Source: SLLG01 sp964403935 (GTDB taxonomy: Bacteria > Verrucomicrobiota > Verrucomicrobiia > Opitutales > Oceanipulchritudinaceae). Taken from it: a stretch of 7,432 nt of DNA. Below are positions 1 to 6,402 of the stretch, in pieces. The notes under the pieces were generated by a model. That model saw nothing but the letters and a program-made list of their open reading frames with translations. It was not told the origin of the DNA and ran no database searches. Positions within the stretch are counted from its first letter, which is position 1. Every line of letters begins with the position of its first letter. The DNA is taken from contig CAYOIB010000104.1 of the NCBI GenBank assembly GCA_964403935.1, positions 1 to 7,432 of the forward strand, written 5' to 3'. The position numbers were made by a program, and so were the translations under genes.

Positions 1-2
1 GT

Positions 3-113
3 ATTGAAGTGACTGAATCGAAGCCTCAACAAGCCTACCTCTCCAGCGGTGAAGACGCTGTTGAGCAAGAGGAAGACGACAATCCCGACGAGGTGCGGGA
101 TATAGGTATATAG
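3..113 (+). CDS. C-terminal end of an unidentified protein with an acidic tail (partial)
   Basis: An open frame enters from the left edge and runs 36 codons to a TAG stop at 111-113. The other two plus-strand frames hit stops within the first 15 bases. The encoded end is strongly acidic: it contains GEDAVEQEEDDNPDEV and finishes RDIGI. Such tails occur in many cytoplasmic proteins, so no function can be given. The gene converges on hisC, with 14 bases between the two stop codons, and no hairpin followed by a T-run is visible between them. An open stretch this short can occur by chance. The tight fit against the hisC stop and the lack of another gene in the space favour a real gene end. Confidence 0.45.
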   Translation: MEVTESKPQQAYLSSGEDAVEQEEDDNPDEVRDIGI

Positions 114-127
114 GAGCATGTCTAAAG

Positions 128-1234
128 TCAGGGGCCTTCGCTCGGGCACAAAAGAACACGCAACTCCGCGAGGAGCCGGTTGTTTTGTGCTTCTGTCCCG
201 ATGGAAATGCGAAGGTAATCCGGCAAGCCGTAATTGGCCACGGGCCGGACGATAATGCCTTTTCGTTGCAGACCTGCCGCAATCGATTCCGCCCGATCAA
301 AACGAACCAGAGTGAAATTTGCCTCGCTTGGAACGCTCTCCAGCCCGAGCTCGCGGAAACCTTCGGCAAGCTGAGCCTGCCCGGTGCAATTCACTTCCCG
401 GCTGGTGTCCACGAAGGCCTTGTCTTCCAGAGCAGCAAGGGCCGCTGCCTGAGCGACATTACCGGTGTTAAAGGGCGGCCGAACGGCATTGAGTGCCGCC
501 GCCAGGTCGGGGGTGGTGTAGCCATAGCCCACACGGAGCCCCGCAAGGCCATAAATCTTGGAAAAGGTTCGGGTGCAAACAACCTTCCGCCCGGCACAGA
601 TCAGGGACCGCAGGTCGGCAGGCGAAGCCTGGTACTCGGCGTAGGCCTCATCGTAGCAGAAAATCACGTGGGGCGGGAGGCGCTCGGCAAACCGGATCAC
701 GTCAGCAGCTGGCAAGGCCGTGCCGGTCGGGTTGTTCGGGTTTGGAAGAAAAACCAGCCGGGTGCGCGGCGTGACCGCTTCAAGCATCGCCTCCAGGTCA
801 TGCACCAGACCCGGCATGGGAACTTCGATCGGGGTGCCACCATTGAGGATGGTGGCAATCTTGTAGCTCACGAAAGCGTGTGCCCCCATGATTACCTCGA
901 TGCCCGGTTCCACAAAAAGGTCGCATAAGCGGTAGAAAACTTCATTCGAACCGGCCGCAAGCACCAGCTGTGTCGCATCCAGTTCAAGTCGGTCGGCAAG
1001 CGCTCTTGTCAGCAACCAGCCGGAATTATCGGGGTACAGCCATGTGGAATTCAGTGAAGCCTGTGCCGCCTCAAGCGCGCGTGGACTGGACCCGAGGGGG
1101 TTTTCGTTCGATGCGAGTTTGATGACTTCTCGCGGATCGAGCCCGCACTCTCTCGCCACTAACTCAATCGGCTTGCCGGGTTGGTAAACCGGAAGGCGCT
1201 TGACCGCCTCCTTCATCAAGTTGGAAATATCCAT
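128..1234 (-). CDS. hisC: Histidinol-phosphate aminotransferase (HisC-type, PLP-dependent)
   Basis: This is a fold-type I class I/II aminotransferase. The HisC family transfers an amino group between glutamate and imidazole acetol phosphate to give histidinol phosphate, a late step of histidine synthesis in the cytoplasm. With the start used here it has 368 residues, normal for the family. Visible motifs are LASNENPLG (40-48), NPNNPTG (165-171), YDEAYAEY with Asp195 for the PLP ring nitrogen, TFSKIYGLAGLRVGYG with the Schiff-base lysine at 226, and a C-terminal YLRISIGT whose Arg342 should bind the substrate carboxylate. The frame stays open to 1351, but the ATG at 1234 is preferred. It places MDISNLMKEAVKRL directly before the family N-terminal YQPGKP element, and an AGGG lies six bases upstream (1241-1244). 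No other his gene is present, so it is an unclustered copy. HisC homologues can also act on aromatic amino acids, so that role is not excluded. Confidence 0.9.
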   Translation of the reverse strand: MDISNLMKEAVKRLPVYQPGKPIELVARECGLDPREVIKLASNENPLGSSPRALEAAQASLNSTWLYPDNSGWLLTRALADRLELDATQLVLAAGSNEVFYRLCDLFVEPGIEVIMGAHAFVSYKIATILNGGTPIEVPMPGLVHDLEAMLEAVTPRTRLVFLPNPNNPTGTALPAADVIRFAERLPPHVIFCYDEAYAEYQASPADLRSLICAGRKVVCTRTFSKIYGLAGLRVGYGYTTPDLAAALNAVRPPFNTGNVAQAAALAALEDKAFVDTSREVNCTGQAQLAEGFRELGLESVPSEANFTLVRFDRAESIAAGLQRKGIIVRPVANYGLPDYLRISIGTEAQNNRLLAELRVLLCPSEGP

Positions 1235-1289
1235 TGAAAGCCCTGCATTAGTAGAGGCACCCCTCGACCTTACAAGGGAAATATCACTT

Positions 1290-2057
1290 TTGAGCCCGTC
1301 GAAACAAACCTCCGCCCACCGATTGCGGCACTGCCCCCGGATCAATTCCAACGCCGCCGCAAATATGGCCTTCGACCTGTGGATGCTCGAATCCGGAAGA
1401 CCCGGGGAATCCGGAGCGATCCGAGTGTATGGTTGGACCCGGCCAGCCCTGACCTTCGGTTTTTCACAGCCGTGGAAATCGGTCGAGGACCACCGCCGGC
1501 AGCTCGAAGAACCTGTTCCCCGCGAATGCGTCCGTCGCCCGACAGGGGGCGGTGTCGTGGATCACCGCAACGATTGGACCTATGCCCTCGCCCTCTTCCA
1601 CCCCACCCCTCTGGCCGCTGCCCGACCCCAAGCCGTTTACGACACCGTTCACCGTTCACTTGCCCGTGCTTTCGTTTCCGTTGGGTTGGAAAGCCTTTTG
1701 ACCCCTTGCCATCGATCGCCATGCCAAATCGATGGAGCCGCGACCCCTCAAGCCCAACGCCCCGCGCTCTCCGTCTGCTTTCAGCAACCGGTTCCGGGCG
1801 ACTTGGTGGCCCCGTCCACTGGCTTGAAAATTGCCGGGGCTGCTCTCAAGCGGACTCGGTCCGGCGTCCTTCTTCAAGGGAGTGTGAACGCCGCTTTTCT
1901 CAGTGAGCGAGCGGCAAATGAATTGGAGACCTTCTTTATTCAAGAGATCTCGGCCCTGCTCGAAACCGACATCACCCAAGGCACCCTTCCTCCGGTGCAC
2001 GATCTTGAAGAATCAATAATCAGGTTCTCGTCCTCCGGGTGGAACCAGAGGCGCTGA
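1290..2057 (+). CDS. LipM-like octanoyltransferase / lipoate-protein ligase superfamily protein
   Basis: This belongs to the biotin/lipoate ligase superfamily (BPL_LplA_LipB fold). Members attach lipoate or octanoate to lysines of lipoyl domains in 2-oxoacid dehydrogenases or the glycine cleavage H protein. With the TTG start at 1290 it has 255 residues. Visible elements are NAAANMAFDLWMLE (21-34), matching the usual N-terminal NMALDE helix, RRPTGGGVVDH (82-92), matching the RR..GGG.V.H substrate loop, and GLKIAGAALKR (178-188) with the conserved Lys180, followed by GVLLQGSV. A cysteine in SVCFQQP (Cys163) sits where LipM octanoyltransferases carry their acyl-thioester nucleophile. I therefore favour an octanoyltransferase over an ATP-dependent ligase. 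The frame is open back to a TTG at 1200, but that start lies inside hisC. TTG 1290 has AAGGGA at 1274-1279, while TTG 1323 and ATG 1365 lack a clear ribosome site. The start remains uncertain. No lipoyl synthase gene is adjacent. Confidence 0.8.
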   Translation: MSPSKQTSAHRLRHCPRINSNAAANMAFDLWMLESGRPGESGAIRVYGWTRPALTFGFSQPWKSVEDHRRQLEEPVPRECVRRPTGGGVVDHRNDWTYALALFHPTPLAAARPQAVYDTVHRSLARAFVSVGLESLLTPCHRSPCQIDGAATPQAQRPALSVCFQQPVPGDLVAPSTGLKIAGAALKRTRSGVLLQGSVNAAFLSERAANELETFFIQEISALLETDITQGTLPPVHDLEESIIRFSSSGWNQRR

Positions 2058-2071
2058 ACCCCCGCGGTGCC

Positions 2072-3784
2072 TCACTGTGAACCTTGGGACTGCACAAAAA
2101 CGTGCTCCTGGCGCACATTGTCAGACGGTCGGGCATCGTCCAATCCCTCAGGGAGAACGACCTTAGCTTCAATCACCAGGCCCTCTGCCTGGCGCAGAAG
2201 ATCCATATCAACCAGTAACTGGACCGCCTCAACTTGGTTTATTCGAAGATTCACTCGCTCCTCCATCACCAGCTCGCCCCCAAAATGGATTTGAAGCCAG
2301 CCACCCCGAACCAGTGCGGTGCCTCGGTTCTGCACCCCGATGACCAAGCCGATCGAGGATGCCGAAGCGGTGTCTCCTGAAAAAACGAAATCTGTCACCG
2401 CAAGGTCGTAAATACCGAAAGTGCCCCGCCGCTCCATCCTGGCCACATCGATCCTCCCCGCGCCATAGAAGGGATCGTGTCCCGGCCGACCGAGATCATT
2501 GCTGGTCCCGGCAAGGATGTCCCTGACGCTCTGTGGCGTGAGTGTCGGGTCCCGGCTCAACAAGCGAACGATGGCCCCGGTCACCAGCGGTGTCGCTCCG
2601 GAAGTGCCATCGAGATAGACATAGCTATCATTGAGCCAGGCGGAAGGCAGACCAAAACCCGGTGCGGAAACGTCTACTTTTCCGTAGTTTGAAAAAGGTG
2701 CCCGCCGATCTCGCGCGTCAACCGCAGCCACACTCACCACCTCGGGATATGAAGCCGGGTAAGCGACATTGGCCGTGCCGTCATTCCCTGCCGCCGCCAC
2801 GATGACGACCCCGCGGGACTCCGCATAATCGATGGCTCGACGCAAGGCAGGCAAATCGTGGGGCGTGCCGAGCGAAAGATTGATAACACGAGCTCCCTCC
2901 TGAACCGCCGTCACGATCCCCTTGGCCAGGGTAAAGGTGTCCCCGCGACCATCCCCATCCAGAATCCGCAGGCTCATAACACTCGCCTCAGGCACCATGC
3001 CTGTATCGTAGCCATCACGAGCGACCAACTGATAGACGACCGCCGTGCCGTGTCCATTTTCATCGATCCCCGCTCGGGTCGGATCGGGATGTTCAATGGA
3101 CTGGGAGACCACCGCTCCGGCGTACCCGGTCGCTTTACCTCCCACCTCCATGGGGACCACGAGGTCCGTCGAGCGAATGCGGGCCCCTGCAAGAGCGGGA
3201 TGATTCGCCACACCGGTATCCAGGACAGCCACGTGCACGCCCTTTCCCCAGTCAGAATTGTCTTCCGGAGCGCCAAGAAATTGAAGGACCCCGGACTCAA
3301 ACCCGACCAGCTCATGGTCGAAGGGGTGAGCGAGCTCATCTTCGGAAATGGGGGGAAGGCGGACTTCATAGTTGCCCTCGATCTCGTACCCCCGGCTCGC
3401 CAGGGCTGAAAAGGCACGATCTTCTCCACGCAAACGGGCATATCCGAGTTCATCGACCTGGGCCGTGATGCTGAATCCCAAACGGCCCCCAAGTTCTCGG
3501 ATCTTCGCTAATTGCGCGACATCGCGGTACATCACAACCGCCTCATTTGGAAGAGCATCCGCTTCAACAACCCACGCCTCATGCCGCTCTTCGGCTGAAC
3601 CTTCCGGTCGCCAGGGCGCAGGCAGCTTCCGGGAGTTAGTTTCCGTCGGGACTGCCTCCCGGAGGTCGGGAAAACCAGCGACTGCCGAGCCTTTCCTCTC
3701 TGTCATCTGCGGGATCGAAATCAGACTCCAGATCAGGCCAACAGTCCCTCCGACCATCAGACTCGCTGCAATGCGTCGATACAT
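2072..3784 (-). CDS. Exported subtilisin-like (S8) serine protease with propeptide and CARDB-like C-terminal domain
   Basis: A 570-residue subtilase with the full catalytic set: Asp189 in VAVLDTGV, His245 in DENGHGTAV, oxyanion Asn334 in AAAGNDG, and Ser395 in DGTSGATPLVTGA. The N-terminus has MYRR followed by a hydrophobic segment (about 7-26), which indicates export. AVA at 34-36 could be a signal peptidase site, but charged residues precede it, so an uncleaved anchor is equally possible. Residues about 80-145 look like a fervidolysin-type propeptide that would fold the enzyme and inhibit it until cleaved. The peptidase domain covers about 180-448. Residues about 457-567 resemble a CARDB-like beta-sandwich (DLAVTDFVFSG, GVQNRGTALVRGG, and DNV near the end). 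The protein has no cysteine, which fits an envelope or extracellular location. The serine motif is unusual in having Gly and Leu where Met and His are common (GTSMAxPH). Its stop lies 14 bases from that of the convergent LipM-like gene. The substrate is unknown. Confidence 0.92.
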   Translation of the reverse strand: MYRRIAASLMVGGTVGLIWSLISIPQMTERKGSAVAGFPDLREAVPTETNSRKLPAPWRPEGSAEERHEAWVVEADALPNEAVVMYRDVAQLAKIRELGGRLGFSITAQVDELGYARLRGEDRAFSALASRGYEIEGNYEVRLPPISEDELAHPFDHELVGFESGVLQFLGAPEDNSDWGKGVHVAVLDTGVANHPALAGARIRSTDLVVPMEVGGKATGYAGAVVSQSIEHPDPTRAGIDENGHGTAVVYQLVARDGYDTGMVPEASVMSLRILDGDGRGDTFTLAKGIVTAVQEGARVINLSLGTPHDLPALRRAIDYAESRGVVIVAAAGNDGTANVAYPASYPEVVSVAAVDARDRRAPFSNYGKVDVSAPGFGLPSAWLNDSYVYLDGTSGATPLVTGAIVRLLSRDPTLTPQSVRDILAGTSNDLGRPGHDPFYGAGRIDVARMERRGTFGIYDLAVTDFVFSGDTASASSIGLVIGVQNRGTALVRGGWLQIHFGGELVMEERVNLRINQVEAVQLLVDMDLLRQAEGLVIEAKVVLPEGLDDARPSDNVRQEHVFVQSQGSQ

Positions 3785-3795
3785 CTATACTTGAA

Positions 3796-3823
3796 ACAAT
3801 AAGCCCGCTATCGGCTGCGTCAA
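3796..3823 (-). promoter_or_regulatory. Possible sigma-70-type promoter upstream of the S8 protease
   Basis: Read on the minus strand, TTGACG (3818-3823) is followed after 16 bases by TATTGT (3796-3801), a fair match to -35 and -10 boxes. The ATG of the protease lies 11 bases downstream of the -10 box. A transcript from here would have a leader of only a few bases. No purine-rich ribosome site is visible before that ATG, which would fit a nearly leaderless mRNA. The match could be chance, and the gene may instead be read through from the permease. Confidence 0.3.
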
Positions 3824-3833
3824 CGCCGGAGTC

Positions 3834-5525
3834 TCACACCCGAAAGATCGCACCGAGCCGCTTTCCCAGCAAAAGGCTTGCCCCCAGAATCGTCACCCCA
3901 AGAAACGCCATCGCCCACACACCGAGCGCACTGGCGATAAAACGCCCGTCCCCGAGAAACTGCATGAGCTCGTAGATCGCCTTTGTGATCGGGAAATATT
4001 GCGCCTTCTGCGCAAGGATCAGTGAATCGGAGACCTCCAGCATGGACTGTGAAAAGGCCAAGAGTCCGCCGGCGACCAGACTCGCTGCAATCAGCGGCAA
4101 GGTGATACGAAAAGCGGTCTTGATCGGCGGAGCCCCAAGGTTGGCCGCCGCTTCTTCATAAGTCTCACTTGTGGTCTGCAACCCTGCGACCGCGGCGCGC
4201 ACCACAAAAGGCAGCTTGCGCACAGCGTAGGCGATGATGAGGAGGATGGTGGGATTCTCCACTGGGTTGATGATGGCGAAGAACTTACCCTCCTGGCTCA
4301 TGGCGAGGTAACCAAAGGCCAGGACCAGCCCCGGAACCGCCAGCGGCAGCATCGCCAGGCTGTCGAGCAGGTGACGCCCCGGCAGCTTCGACCGGACCAC
4401 AACGAAAGCTATGGCGACCCCAATGACTACATTCAGAGCCGTGGCGAGGGCGGCATAGACGAGGCTGTTTTGGATGGAGGAAACGGTCAGCGGATGGCTC
4501 AAAGCCAGTTCGAAGTTTCGCAGGGTCCAATGCCCCGGAAGAATCGAATCATACCAGTCTCCCGCAAACGCCACCAGGATAACCCCGGCGTGGGGCAAAA
4601 GCGCGGCCAGGGTCACCCCCGAAAAGAACACAAGACACACCCCGCTGCCGAGCGGCCCCAACCGCTTGGCCGATCCCGCATGCCCGGCCTTGGCCATCAT
4701 GGCAAAGGTATTTCGCCCGAAAAGCCCCTTGCCAATGGCATAGAAGAGAATGGAAAACATCAACATCACCGCGACCAGCGCATAGGGGAACGGGCTCCCC
4801 CCGATATCTTTGATACCAAAAAAAATCTGCACCGCCGTAAGCCGCGAGTAGTCAAATATCAGCGGCACCCCCAGTTCCGTGAAGGACCAGATAAAACAAA
4901 TAGTGCATCCCGCGAACAAGCCGGGGCGCATCAATGGGAGTGTAATCCGAAAGAAGCGCTTCCACCCCCGGCAGCCGAGGTTGTCCGCCGCCTCCTCCAT
5001 GGCCGGATCGATATTTGCCAGGGAAGCGAGCGCATTCAGATAGAGGATGGGATAGAGGCTCAATGCCGTGACAACAACAACGCCCCAGAACTGCCCCCGT
5101 CCCAGCCAATCGATGGTTTCACCCTCGCCCAGCCATCCAATGGCCTCCAGCAGCGCATTGGCTGCGCCATACTGCCCAAAGATATGCTTCACGCCGATCG
5201 CCCCGACAAATGGAGGCAACATGATGGGAAGAAGAACCAGTCCCATGAAAAGCTTCTTCAGGGGAAACACGTAGCGGTCCGCCATGAAGGCGAGAGGCAC
5301 AGCGATCAGCACCGAGAGGGCCGTGGAAAAGATCGCCAGGGCAAAGGAATTCCGCAGCCCTTCCAGATAGATCGGATTCCGAAACACCTCGACGACGTAC
5401 CCGACAGTAAACTGGTCGGCATCATAAAAGCCTCCCTGCAAGATCTGCCAGATGGGCCAGAGAAAAAAAGCCCCGAAGAAGATCAGGGTCGCACCATAAA
5501 TTACACTCGCGCTCAGCTTCGACAT
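3834..5525 (-). CDS. ABC transporter permease, two fused membrane domains (Fe(III)/FbpB-like)
   Basis: This inner-membrane permease of 563 residues has two tandem binding-protein-dependent transport domains, so one chain can form the whole channel. Each half carries an EAA loop that docks the ATPase: EEAADNLGCRGWKRFFRITL (177-196) and EEAAANLGAPPIKTAFRITL (457-476). Hydrophobic segments lie near 9-29, 57-80, 92-112, 145-165, 202-222, 246-266, 294-320, 350-377, 385-408, 425-442, 476-497 and 530-555, about twelve in all. Fused permeases of this size are typical of Fe(III) importers (FbpB/AfuB). Thiamine (ThiP) and aminoethylphosphonate systems have a similar form, so the substrate is not proven. 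The ATG at 5525 has GGGAG immediately before it and an in-frame TGA twelve codons upstream with no other start codon between. No ATPase or periplasmic binding protein is next to it: upstream is a divergent phosphatase, and 49 bases downstream is the S8 protease on the same strand. Confidence 0.92.
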   Translation of the reverse strand: MSKLSASVIYGATLIFFGAFFLWPIWQILQGGFYDADQFTVGYVVEVFRNPIYLEGLRNSFALAIFSTALSVLIAVPLAFMADRYVFPLKKLFMGLVLLPIMLPPFVGAIGVKHIFGQYGAANALLEAIGWLGEGETIDWLGRGQFWGVVVVTALSLYPILYLNALASLANIDPAMEEAADNLGCRGWKRFFRITLPLMRPGLFAGCTICFIWSFTELGVPLIFDYSRLTAVQIFFGIKDIGGSPFPYALVAVMLMFSILFYAIGKGLFGRNTFAMMAKAGHAGSAKRLGPLGSGVCLVFFSGVTLAALLPHAGVILVAFAGDWYDSILPGHWTLRNFELALSHPLTVSSIQNSLVYAALATALNVVIGVAIAFVVVRSKLPGRHLLDSLAMLPLAVPGLVLAFGYLAMSQEGKFFAIINPVENPTILLIIAYAVRKLPFVVRAAVAGLQTTSETYEEAAANLGAPPIKTAFRITLPLIAASLVAGGLLAFSQSMLEVSDSLILAQKAQYFPITKAIYELMQFLGDGRFIASALGVWAMAFLGVTILGASLLLGKRLGAIFRV

Positions 5526-5603
5526 CTCCCCAGGAAAAGCGCGTCGAGCCTCGCCTGCCCGCTTCAGCCCGTCAAGCCACGCCTCACCGAGCCTGCTTTA
5601 TTT

Positions 5604-5621
5604 CCTTCCGCTCGCGGAGGG
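5604..5621. repeat. Hairpin in the permease/phosphatase divergent region
   Basis: CCTTCCG and CGGAGGG form a seven-pair stem (one G-T pair) around a CTCG loop. It lies in the 160-base intergenic region between the divergent starts at 5525 and 5686. Neither strand has a T-run after the stem, so it does not look like an intrinsic terminator. It could be an operator dyad or a structure in one leader RNA. Confidence 0.4.
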
Positions 5622-5637
5622 ATTCTGGCAGATTCTG
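5621..5637. repeat. Direct repeat GATTCTG with a 10-base period
   Basis: GATTCTG occurs at 5621-5627 and again at 5631-5637, starting in the last base of the hairpin. A ten-base period puts both copies on the same face of the helix, as is common for regulator half-sites. The rest of the intergenic region (5526-5685) shows no convincing -35/-10 pair on either strand. No regulator is known for this site. Confidence 0.3.
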
Positions 5638-5685
5638 CTCCCGATGAGCTCAGCCACGGCAGCCGCCGGAGTTCATTAACTCGTC

Positions 5686-6396
5686 ATGAAGCTCTTCAGT
5701 TACGGTGAAAGCCATGTGGGCAAGTCCCGCCCCACGAATGAGGATGCTATCCTCGTGCGCCCGGACCTGGGGCTCTTTGCCGTGGCCGATGGCGTGGGAG
5801 GCCTGCCGGACGGAGACTATGCAAGCGCGCGCACGCTCGACCTGCTCGCCGATGAGATCGCCCAACAGAAAGATGGGGAATTCGAACTCCCCTGGCTGGT
5901 GAACAAGGTCAACCGACGGGTTCATCTGGAAGGTCGCCAGCGCCAGCCAGCCACGGGAATTGCCACAACCCTCAGTTGCATTGCAATCCACCGGTGCCGC
6001 CTTCGCCTCGCCCACGCCGGCGACTCCGTCATCTATCTGATGCGCAACGATAGCCTGCGCACCCTGACGACAGAGCACACCGTTGCGGCCGAGATCCAGG
6101 GCAAGCGTGAAGCGGCTCCCGCACAAAACATTCCCGAACACTACTACCACACCCTCACGCGCTGCGTCGGCGAGAGCGATCCGTTGTTTGCCGAGACCCT
6201 GGAGATGAACCTGCGCTCCGGAGATCGCCTTCTGCTCGCCACAGATGGCCTGACCAAGGTCCTCTCACGCACCGAGATTCACGGTATTCTGGGAGCGGCC
6301 GCCACACCCCCGGCAGCGTGCAAAACCTTTATCAAACAGACCCTCGCCCAAGGCGCACCGGACAACGTTAGTACGGTCGTGCTCTTCATCCGCTGA
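5686..6396 (+). CDS. PP2C-family serine/threonine protein phosphatase
   Basis: This is a cytoplasmic metal-dependent (Mn/Mg) phosphatase that removes phosphate from serine and threonine in proteins, usually opposing a Hanks-type kinase. The 236 residues form one stand-alone domain close to the usual PrpC/Stp size, with no membrane segment or sensor domain. The family motifs appear in order: GKSRPTNEDA (12-21, Asp20), FAVADGVGGLPDGDYAS (31-47, metal ligands Asp35 and Gly36), ATGIATTL (89-96), AHAGDSVIY (109-117, Asp113), LTTEHT (127-132), HTLTRCVG (155-162), LLLATDGLTKVLS (182-194, Asp187) and DNVSTVVL (226-233, Asp226). All metal-binding aspartates are therefore present and it should be active. 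The ATG at 5686 starts where PP2C domains start. The only GGAG lies 14 bases upstream, so the ribosome site is weak. No kinase, FHA or secretion gene is adjacent, and the substrate is unknown. Confidence 0.93.
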   Translation: MKLFSYGESHVGKSRPTNEDAILVRPDLGLFAVADGVGGLPDGDYASARTLDLLADEIAQQKDGEFELPWLVNKVNRRVHLEGRQRQPATGIATTLSCIAIHRCRLRLAHAGDSVIYLMRNDSLRTLTTEHTVAAEIQGKREAAPAQNIPEHYYHTLTRCVGESDPLFAETLEMNLRSGDRLLLATDGLTKVLSRTEIHGILGAAATPPAACKTFIKQTLAQGAPDNVSTVVLFIR

Positions 6397-6402
6397 ACGC
6401 GG

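Noticed and set aside
118..249. Short plus-strand frame starting ATG 118 behind an AGGAG
   Set aside because: The AGGAG is only one base from the ATG, and the product (about 43 residues) overlaps the hisC 3' end antisense. Chance is the simpler explanation.
185..928. 247-codon open frame on the plus strand antisense to hisC
   Set aside because: It shows no recognisable motif, and the opposite strand carries a complete aminotransferase with its catalytic lysine.
1200..1289. Longer N-terminus for the LipM-like protein from TTG 1200
   Set aside because: It would overlap the start of hisC by 35 bases, and the added residues match nothing in the family. TTG 1290 has a better ribosome site.
2055..2075. 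Possible terminator between the LipM-like gene and the protease
   Set aside because: The 14-base gap is C-rich with no stem followed by T residues.
3758..4091. Fifteen-base exact repeat CAGACTCGCTGCAAT at 3758-3772 and 4077-4091
   Set aside because: Both copies encode a hydrophobic IAASL stretch, one in the protease signal segment and one in a permease membrane segment. Similar peptide and codon choice explain it.
4371..5708. 445-codon open frame on the plus strand antisense to the permease
   Set aside because: The product is rich in Arg, Pro, Gln and His with no fold-like pattern, and it lies wholly opposite a permease with clear motifs and membrane segments. It is a codon-bias shadow.
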